A stretch of 19,374 nt of DNA from Opitutia bacterium (GTDB lineage: Bacteria > Verrucomicrobiota > Verrucomicrobiia > Opitutales > UBA953): the NCBI GenBank assembly GCA_947378905.1, contig CANCLV010000017.1:1-19374 (forward strand). The letters are read 5' to 3'. Position numbers and translations under genes: made by a program. Below the pieces are notes generated by a model. It did no database searches. It worked only from the letters and a program-made list of their open reading frames with translations, and was not told the origin of the DNA. This document shows positions 13,478-19,374 of this stretch, piece by piece (the stretch's first letter is position 1; the number at the start of each line of letters is the position of its first letter).

Positions 13478-15667
13478 ATGTCGCCCCCGCGCCAAGAATC
13501 TCGCGGACCTGAAATAACACTTTCGGGTGTGGTCGAACGTATCTTGTGGTTGGATGAAGATACATTTTTTACGATTGCTGAACTTATTCCTGAAACGGGT
13601 GACAAAATCACAATCCTCGGAAATCTTTCCGGAGTGCAATGCGGCGAGACGGTTGAAGTAATCGGATTCTGGGAACGCCATCACCAGCACGGAGCCCAAC
13701 TGCGCGTAAAATCTTTTACGTCACGCCTCCCCTCCTCCGTTCACGGCATTCGTAAATACCTAGGAAGTGGACTGGTAAAAGGAGTCGGCAAAACTTACGC
13801 CGAGAAAATTGTGGCGAAATTTGGCGTGCGGACTTTCGACATTATTTCAAATCAGTCAGCCCGACTCCGTGAAGTCGAAGGCATCGGACCCGGACGCGCA
13901 AAATCAATTAAAGCCGCGTGGGAAGAACAAAAGGCACTGCGCGAAGTGATGGTGTTTCTCCAAACCTACGGTGTTACCAACGCACTTTGCCTACGCATTG
14001 TTAAGGCTTATGGCAACGACGCTAAAAAGGTCTTAATGAATGAGCCTTATAAAGTTTGTCGTGAAGTCGATGGGGTCGGATTTAAAACCGCTGATAAAAT
14101 TGCGCGAAATCTAGGGCTGCCCACCGCAGGCCCACAACGCGTGGATGCTGGTATTATGCATACTTTAGAAGAACTGGAGGGCGAAGGTCATAGTGCTTTT
14201 CCTGAAGTCGGCCTACTTGAAAAAGCCACCGCGCTACTCGAAGTAGATTACTCCATCGTACAAGATCGGTTAAAAGTTCTGATTAAAGAAAATTCAGTCT
14301 GCCTACTTGAGACGAATGGGGTTCGACTCATTCAACTTCGCGCTCAAGAAAATGCTGAGCGTTCCATCACAGCATCACTGCGCCGATTGACTAACACCCC
14401 AAGTAATCTTCCACCCATCATCGCCGATAAAGCTGTGGCGTGGGCTCAAGATCGTGCGGGCTTTACTTTTTCGGAAGCCCAAGGTCAGGCCGTCATGATG
14501 GCCTTAAAAAATAAAGTGAGCATTCTCACCGGCGGACCTGGTACGGGTAAAACAACGATTCTCAAAGCCCTGTGCGACATCCTGGTAGCGAAACGAGTGA
14601 AGATATTATTAGGGGCTCCGACTGGTCGTGCTGCCAAGCGGATGCATGAAGCGACACGCGTTCCTGCCTCTACGATTCACCGCTTATTAAAATTTGATCC
14701 CAGTGCAGGCGGATTTACCGCCAATACAGAAAATCCGCTGAGCGTAGATTTTATTATCATCGATGAATCTAGTATGTTGGATACGAAACTCGCCGCAGCC
14801 TTACTCCGTGCGATACCTGGAACCGCTCACCTACTTTTAGTCGGCGATGTTAATCAATTACCGTCCGTGGGTGCAGGAAATGTTTTAAGCGATATCATCC
14901 AATCGAATGTCGCTGCGGTAACCCGACTGGATAGCGTATTTCGACAAGGCGCACGCTCGGGTATTGTCACGATTGCTCACGGAATTTTACATTCTGACGT
15001 TCATCCGCCGCACCCGGTAGAGGAATTTGATAAATTAGATTTCACCCAAGATATCCACTTCTTGCGCGTCGATGATCCTGAAAAATGCGTACAAAAAGTA
15101 ACCCAGCTCTGTTGTGAAATCTTGCCAAAAAATTTACGACTAGATCCATTGCGCGACATTCAAGTGCTCGCTCCTATGCATAAAGGCACGGGCGGAATTC
15201 AAGCCTTCAATCAAGCACTGCAGGAAAAATTACGCGGACCACACGCACAAGCGGGAAGAATTACTACGGGCGATAAAGTCATTCAGACCCGTAATAATTA
15301 TGATAAGTTAATTTTTAACGGCGACTTCGGCGTCGTACTCGAGATTCAGCCCGAAACTGGAAATATGCTCATTGATTTTGATGGCACGCGCGTAGAGTTC
15401 GAACGTAGCGAGCAATCGGACCTACAATTGGCCTACGCTGTAAGCATCCACAAATCGCAAGGATCTGAATTCCCCGCCGTGGTCATTCCTCTGCTCCGTC
15501 AACACAGCATCATGCTGGCTCGAAATCTGATTTATACCGCGATTACGCGAGGCCGTAAACAGGTTATATTAGTAGGTGATCCGACAGCCTACGCGATGGC
15601 TGTCAGAAACATTTCAGACTCGGGTCGAATTACTGGACTGCTTCCGCGACTCAAAGAAGAAATTTAA
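13478..15667 (+). CDS. recD2: ATP-dependent DNA helicase, RecD2/TraA type
   Basis: A 729-residue superfamily 1B 5'-3' helicase from the ATG at 13478. The N-terminal part has an OB-like region (ITLSGVVERILW) and helix-hairpin-helix repeats (REVEGIGPGRAKSIKAAWEE and CREVDGVGFKTADKIARNLG) typical of RecD2, the RecD form in bacteria lacking or independent of RecBC. Helicase motifs are Walker A GGPGTGKTTI (352-361), Walker B IIIDESSMLD with Asp429/Glu430, GDVNQLPSVGAGNVLSDI (from 456), VFRQGARSGI, HKSQGSEFPAVV (from 658) and LIYTAITRGRKQVILVGD. The family acts in repair and mismatch processing. Its TAA overlaps the stop of the opposing U32 gene (shared TTAA at 15664-15667). TATAAC sits 1 base before the ATG but is too close to serve as its -10. 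Confidence 0.96.
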   Translation: MSPPRQESRGPEITLSGVVERILWLDEDTFFTIAELIPETGDKITILGNLSGVQCGETVEVIGFWERHHQHGAQLRVKSFTSRLPSSVHGIRKYLGSGLVKGVGKTYAEKIVAKFGVRTFDIISNQSARLREVEGIGPGRAKSIKAAWEEQKALREVMVFLQTYGVTNALCLRIVKAYGNDAKKVLMNEPYKVCREVDGVGFKTADKIARNLGLPTAGPQRVDAGIMHTLEELEGEGHSAFPEVGLLEKATALLEVDYSIVQDRLKVLIKENSVCLLETNGVRLIQLRAQENAERSITASLRRLTNTPSNLPPIIADKAVAWAQDRAGFTFSEAQGQAVMMALKNKVSILTGGPGTGKTTILKALCDILVAKRVKILLGAPTGRAAKRMHEATRVPASTIHRLLKFDPSAGGFTANTENPLSVDFIIIDESSMLDTKLAAALLRAIPGTAHLLLVGDVNQLPSVGAGNVLSDIIQSNVAAVTRLDSVFRQGARSGIVTIAHGILHSDVHPPHPVEEFDKLDFTQDIHFLRVDDPEKCVQKVTQLCCEILPKNLRLDPLRDIQVLAPMHKGTGGIQAFNQALQEKLRGPHAQAGRITTGDKVIQTRNNYDKLIFNGDFGVVLEIQPETGNMLIDFDGTRVEFERSEQSDLQLAYAVSIHKSQGSEFPAVVIPLLRQHSIMLARNLIYTAITRGRKQVILVGDPTAYAMAVRNISDSGRITGLLPRLKEEI

Positions 15668-18192
15668 ATTCTTACGCGTAAGGTTCCGCGGGTAACACCC
15701 AGCTGATTTAATACTTTTAAATCGTTCCAGAGTTCTGTTCCGGTAATTTTTCCGTCGAGCAGCGATTGATAGCGTTCCAGGGTTTGCGTGACAGTTGCGG
15801 CATTTTCATCAACAAACTCAATGCGGAATCGTCTAACCCCGAGAGCTAATAAGTCGCCCATGTATTCAGCCCCCGTTTGCGCTCGGGAATTATAAAGCGT
15901 GTTTCTACAGCCAGCGTCAGCCTTCAAAATATGTTCTGCACCCACACGATCGCGTAGTTTCACGCGATACTTTTCGCAGGGACGACCACAATCGCGGTAG
16001 TCTTTGCCTTTCGACATGAAAGTACAAAAGACACAATGCTCCATATGGAACATCGGCATGTGTTGGTGTAAGGTAACTTCAAACCATTCTGCCGGAGCTG
16101 ATTTAATAAGAGCCGTTAACTGATTCACATCTAAATCATAAGAAGCGGTAACACCCTCAAGTCCGTGGTGACGCACCAGCCATTCAGCGGTAAGTCCATT
16201 GGCGACATTTAAGGAAAAATCTCCGCGGCGACGATGTCCGGCAAAGGCTTTTAAATTATCGTGATTACGCACCAAGTAGCCGTCGGCATTGGAGGATAAA
16301 ACTATTTCAGTGAGACGGTCCTCACCCTCTTTGTGAATGCGTGGACCCATCGCCCAGAACTCGCATTTCTTTCCCGATTCATTTTCAAACTCACGCACTC
16401 GGGCGACCGCGGCACGGAATTTTTTAGGATCTTCAAACTCAGCGTAAATAACACGTGCACCCCATTGCAAGGCGGGCTCCAGTTGTTCGGGTTCACGAAT
16501 CACTGTAATAATTTCGGGGCGAGCAGTCGATTTCTCGGAACCTTTTTCTACCGTATAAGCTTCTTCACTAAACGAATTTAATTTCCATTGTGGTGGTTGT
16601 TCGCGGAGTTCGGTTAAGCGTTCGATTAAATCGCGGCGGATGCGATTGATTTCGCTCATCGGCACAATCAACGAACCTTCTAAGTCTAATTTTAATTCAG
16701 AGAGTTCAAAGCCAGTCTCACCTAATCGACCCAGTTGCTCCTGCAATAATTCCTGAGCTAAAGGACGCTTCTCAGCAGCGACACAAGGCATTGTTGAATC
16801 AGCCGAAACCACATGACCTTCGCCATCATTAAGCTCTATGCGTAAGGGGTGATTTAATCGACCAATCACTTTGGCAGAAATAGATCGACGGTAGTTAGGA
16901 CGCTCACGGTCCCAGGAGTCGTGCAATCGCTTATCGAGTTCTTGATCTTTAGTTTTCCAAAGAAGTGCACCCGGTGCAACTTGTGACCAGTCCACATCTT
17001 CGCGGCCAAATCTCACAAAAGTTAATTCACCACGCGCCGGTTCCAGACCGTGCACGAAACCACCCTGTTCGCGTTCCGCTGGTTTACCTTGGTCAAAAAC
17101 CACACCATCACCAGGTTTCAGAGGTCCTTCTAACTTCAAGGTTACTCCATTGGTCGAGACATCGACTACTTTACCCAAATACGCTCCACGCTTTTTTCCG
17201 AAACGTGCATGCACTAAATTTTGGTTATCAATTCCCCGAAGCCAGCCAGAATAAAGTCCGCGCGAGAAAGTCATCTGCATCGCATACTCCTCTTCGGTAT
17301 TAACTCGATGAGCGGCTTGGTCGGCATTTTGTCCCGTTTGTAAGGCTGACCACGCGGCGTCGACAGCTCGACGGTAAGCACGGGTAATCGCCGCTACGTA
17401 TTCGGGCGATTTTAGACGTCCTTCAATTTTCAGAGATTTTACCCCTGCACGAATTAAATCAGGTACGACTTCAATTCCCGCGAGGTCCTGCGGTGATAGC
17501 AAGTAGGCGCGATCACCTAAATCTTTGACTACACCATCGACGACTAATTCGTAGGGCAAACGACACGCTTGAGCACATTCACCACGATTCGCCGAACGGC
17601 CACCCAGAGATTCACTCGTGAGACATTGACCCGAATAAGCGACACAAAGTGCTCCATGCACAAAGACTTCTAAGTCCAATGTCTTATCTTTCGTCGATAA
17701 TTCCGTCTGTAATTTTTGTATTTCAGGAATCGAAACCTCGCGACCCAGGACCGCAAGCGAGGCACCTAGGTCTTGAGCATACTGGACCCCTTCGGCACTC
17801 GTCACCGTCATCTGTGTTGAGGCGTGGATAGGAAAGTCAGGTGATATTTTTCTTATCAAACGACAAATACCAGCATCTTGTACAATGGCGGCATCTACGC
17901 CTGATGCGATGATTGTGCGAAGCATCCTTGAGGCTTCGGCGAGTTCGTCGGGAAAAATAAGTGTATTAAAAGTTACATAACCTTTCACACCCCGACCGTG
18001 GAGGTAGGTCATGAGGGCGGGTAAATCAGCCTCTTCAAAATTATGGGCACGAACGCGGGCGTTGAATCGACCGACGCCGAAAAATATAGCATCGGCACCA
18101 TTCTCTACAGCTGCTTTTGCACAATTCCACTCCCCCGCCGGGGCAAGAACCTCGGGTTTTCTTAATTGTTTTATAGGCGGGACGGACGGCAC
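15664..18192 (-). CDS. Peptidase U32 family protein, RlhA/YdcP-like (large form)
   Basis: An 842-residue protein from a GTG start. The N-terminal U32 core begins RKPEVLAPAGEWNCAKAAVE (11-30) and has GADAIFFGV, VFVHGALCVAYSGQC and RGECAQACRLPY, with four cysteines at 183, 190, 206 and 210 that bind an iron-sulfur cluster in characterised relatives. SPQDLAGIEVVPDLI and SLKIEGRLKSPEYV follow. The middle resembles the collagenase-like DUF3656 region. Close relatives such as E. coli RlhA (YdcP, about 650 residues) hydroxylate 23S rRNA C2501; this protein is nearly 200 residues longer. The extra C-terminal part carries a second cysteine group at 720, 723, 735, 739 and 762 (EHCVFC, DCGRPC, GCRNTLYN). 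It is probably an rRNA-modifying enzyme rather than a protease. It diverges from the dUTPase gene across 100 bases. Confidence 0.88.
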   Translation of the reverse strand: MPSVPPIKQLRKPEVLAPAGEWNCAKAAVENGADAIFFGVGRFNARVRAHNFEEADLPALMTYLHGRGVKGYVTFNTLIFPDELAEASRMLRTIIASGVDAAIVQDAGICRLIRKISPDFPIHASTQMTVTSAEGVQYAQDLGASLAVLGREVSIPEIQKLQTELSTKDKTLDLEVFVHGALCVAYSGQCLTSESLGGRSANRGECAQACRLPYELVVDGVVKDLGDRAYLLSPQDLAGIEVVPDLIRAGVKSLKIEGRLKSPEYVAAITRAYRRAVDAAWSALQTGQNADQAAHRVNTEEEYAMQMTFSRGLYSGWLRGIDNQNLVHARFGKKRGAYLGKVVDVSTNGVTLKLEGPLKPGDGVVFDQGKPAEREQGGFVHGLEPARGELTFVRFGREDVDWSQVAPGALLWKTKDQELDKRLHDSWDRERPNYRRSISAKVIGRLNHPLRIELNDGEGHVVSADSTMPCVAAEKRPLAQELLQEQLGRLGETGFELSELKLDLEGSLIVPMSEINRIRRDLIERLTELREQPPQWKLNSFSEEAYTVEKGSEKSTARPEIITVIREPEQLEPALQWGARVIYAEFEDPKKFRAAVARVREFENESGKKCEFWAMGPRIHKEGEDRLTEIVLSSNADGYLVRNHDNLKAFAGHRRRGDFSLNVANGLTAEWLVRHHGLEGVTASYDLDVNQLTALIKSAPAEWFEVTLHQHMPMFHMEHCVFCTFMSKGKDYRDCGRPCEKYRVKLRDRVGAEHILKADAGCRNTLYNSRAQTGAEYMGDLLALGVRRFRIEFVDENAATVTQTLERYQSLLDGKITGTELWNDLKVLNQLGVTRGTLRVRI

Positions 18193-18292
18193 ACCCAGAG
18201 CAAGGCAGACTCTTGGAAATCTGCAAAGACGAATTAGTTAAGAGCTACGCATACAGGGTTGCCCCCGACCCTTAAGACCGTTTGATGGGCTT

Positions 18293-18667
18293 ATGGCTGA
18301 TAAATTCGAAGAAATCTTCAAAATGCAATCCGACCTCAATAAGCGTATTGGGGTAATCACGGAAGGCATGACCGAGGAGGAAAAAATCAAATGGACGCTC
18401 AACTACCTCCGCGCCATGCAGCAAGAGATGGCCGAGTTGACTGACTCGGTACCTTGGAAGTGGTGGGCGAAGTATCAGAAGTTCGACGAACAAAACGCCC
18501 GCGTTGAAGTCATCGACCTCTTTCACTTCCTCATTTCGATTGCTCAAGTTTTAGGAATGTCGGCTGAAGACGTTTACCAGGCTTACCTGAAAAAGAATGC
18601 AGTGAATCACCAACGCCAAGATTCAGGCTACGTCAAAAAGGACGAAAACGATTCCCGTCATATTTAA
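18293..18667 (+). CDS. Dimeric (all-alpha NTP pyrophosphatase) dUTPase-like protein
   Basis: A 124-residue protein of the all-alpha NTP-PPase (MazG-like) superfamily, close to the dimeric dUTPase family. Metal-binding glutamates are in EMAE (Glu45, Glu48), followed by the substrate-side motif PWKWWAKY (54-61) and the second metal motif EVIDLFHFLISIA (Glu72, Asp75). The C-terminal signature is YQAYLKKNAVNHQRQDSGY (95-113). It would hydrolyse dUTP (or dUDP) to dUMP and keep uracil out of DNA. Characterised dimeric dUTPases are usually longer, about 150-270 residues, so this is a compact form. The residue pattern is intact, so truncation is unlikely. It is 15 bases ahead of the pseudopilin gene, and no Shine-Dalgarno sequence is apparent. 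Confidence 0.87.
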   Translation: MADKFEEIFKMQSDLNKRIGVITEGMTEEEKIKWTLNYLRAMQQEMAELTDSVPWKWWAKYQKFDEQNARVEVIDLFHFLISIAQVLGMSAEDVYQAYLKKNAVNHQRQDSGYVKKDENDSRHI

Positions 18668-18682
18668 ATTTTAACTTACCCC

Positions 18683-19374
18683 ATGTCCCCAAGATCTCTC
18701 GCCCGGCGCGGTTTTACCCTCATCGAAATTTTGCTGGTGATTGCCGTTATTGGCATTCTCAGCACGCTTATGTTTAGCCTCTTTAAAGCGGCTAAAAATG
18801 GTAACAACAAGGCGAAGGCCCGCGGTGAAATCCAAGGTATGAGTATGGCTTGTGAAGTATATCGTAAAACTTACGGCGATTATCCATGCGGTTCGAGTAA
18901 ATCATCTTCAACGAATGGCGCACAATTCCGTAAAGACTTCTTCGACCAACTAGTAGGTCGTAAAAGGATTTATACTTCAAATTTATCATCCGGTGGAAAC
19001 GCGGTCCTATTACTGAATTATACCGACACTAAGTTACCAGGTGGAACTAACCGCAAAATGAAACCCTTCTTGAGTGATGGCGTGGTGACATCAAACGATG
19101 ACAAATCACTTGGCCTGGAAGACTGGGCTAGTGGTGGCACCCCTAAGGCGTATGAGTTCCGTGATCCATGGGGTAACGCCTACGACTATCGCTATCGCGT
19201 TCTACCTGGAGACACGACCCCTATTCAGGATTTAACTACCGGCTCCTATAACACGACATATGGTGCATGGAAATACCCTGGGTTCCTCGTTGTTTCTTGC
19301 GGTGCTAATTACGCTGAACCAACTACAGAAGCCACACCCGCTGATACAGAATTCTGGGACGGCACCGACATGCC
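18683..19374 (+). CDS. Type II secretion GspG-like pseudopilin / prepilin-type protein (3' end outside window)
   Basis: The frame is open from the ATG at 18683 to the window edge, giving 230 residues without a stop. It begins MSPRSLARRGFTLIEILLVI: a short basic leader, the prepilin peptidase site G/FTLIE with Glu5 of the mature protein, and a hydrophobic helix continuing AVIGILSTLM. Prepilin peptidase would cut after Gly10. The globular part has RGEIQGMSMACEVYRKTYGDYP and a DPWGNAYDYRYRV segment, which matches the DPWG-Y pattern of GspG major pseudopilins. Verrucomicrobia and Planctomycetes encode many such proteins outside a classical gsp operon, so a true type II secretion role is not certain. 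Upstream spacing of 15 bases suggests cotranscription with the dUTPase gene. Confidence 0.85.
   Translation, partial: MSPRSLARRGFTLIEILLVIAVIGILSTLMFSLFKAAKNGNNKAKARGEIQGMSMACEVYRKTYGDYPCGSSKSSSTNGAQFRKDFFDQLVGRKRIYTSNLSSGGNAVLLLNYTDTKLPGGTNRKMKPFLSDGVVTSNDDKSLGLEDWASGGTPKAYEFRDPWGNAYDYRYRVLPGDTTPIQDLTTGSYNTTYGAWKYPGFLVVSCGANYAEPTTEATPADTEFWDGTDM

Noticed and set aside
15673..15682. Perfect palindrome TTACGCGTAA
   Set aside because: It encodes the last residues of the U32 protein and a single 10-bp palindrome is expected by chance at this scale.
1..19374. CRISPR arrays, tRNA/rRNA genes, insertion sequences, riboswitches, phage or defence modules
   Set aside because: No regularly spaced repeats, cloverleaf-like stretch, transposase or integrase, or long structured leader is visible; all gaps between genes are about 100 bases or less.

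Overview
The window reads as a stretch of chromosome from a Gram-negative heterotroph, most likely a member of the Verrucomicrobiota (Opitutae-like). This rests on a mosaic of families recognised by eye: a class I ketol-acid reductoisomerase, a Tol-type TolQ/TolR/TolA set, an 842-residue U32 peptidase-family protein, a McsA-like zinc protein, an orphan RecD2 and a general-secretion-type pseudopilin. No marker gene was tested, so the placement is provisional. Base composition is balanced and gene density is very high. There is no insertion sequence, integrase, CRISPR array, tRNA or rRNA, and no gene-free stretch over 300 bases.

Layout. 1-453 is the 3' end of ilvC, closed by a strong intrinsic terminator. 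552-2678 is a DUF485/ActP-type pair for carboxylate uptake. 2771-5402 is a tight group of a small unknown membrane protein, hemC, hemD and trpF; hemD and trpF overlap by ATGA. 5495-5833 is glnB (PII) with a near-consensus sigma-54 promoter upstream and a strong terminator downstream. 5949-8606 is an oligopeptide-binding lipoprotein, an HPP-family membrane protein and a RidA-family deaminase. On the minus strand, 10676-8608 is a tolQ-tolR-tolA-like operon. It is divergent from an McsA-like gene (10768-11256), which is followed by surE (11307-12080). A minus-strand unknown membrane protein (12689-12084) diverges from a HAD phosphatase (12747-13433), which is followed by recD2 (13478-15667). A U32/RlhA-like gene (18192-15664, minus) diverges from a dimeric dUTPase (18293-18667) and a pseudopilin gene that runs off the right edge (18683 onward).

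How the genes fit together. Most of the window is housekeeping: branched-chain amino acid, tryptophan and tetrapyrrole synthesis, envelope maintenance, nucleotide sanitation (dUTPase, SurE), DNA repair (RecD2) and rRNA or protein quality control (U32, McsA). A nitrogen theme runs from glnB to ridA (PII, peptide binding, an HPP protein of a family linked to nitrite transport, and an imine/enamine deaminase), but a shared function is inference. Most start codons lack a convincing Shine-Dalgarno sequence, and the McsA-like gene looks leaderless. All three convergent gene pairs meet with 3 bases or fewer between stop codons, or overlap.

I found no clear new multi-gene system. The best leads are the sigma-54-like element at glnB, the leaderless promoter, the dyad in front of the heme group, the Tol operon with an unusual linker and no TolB/Pal, and three uncharacterised or unusual membrane components.
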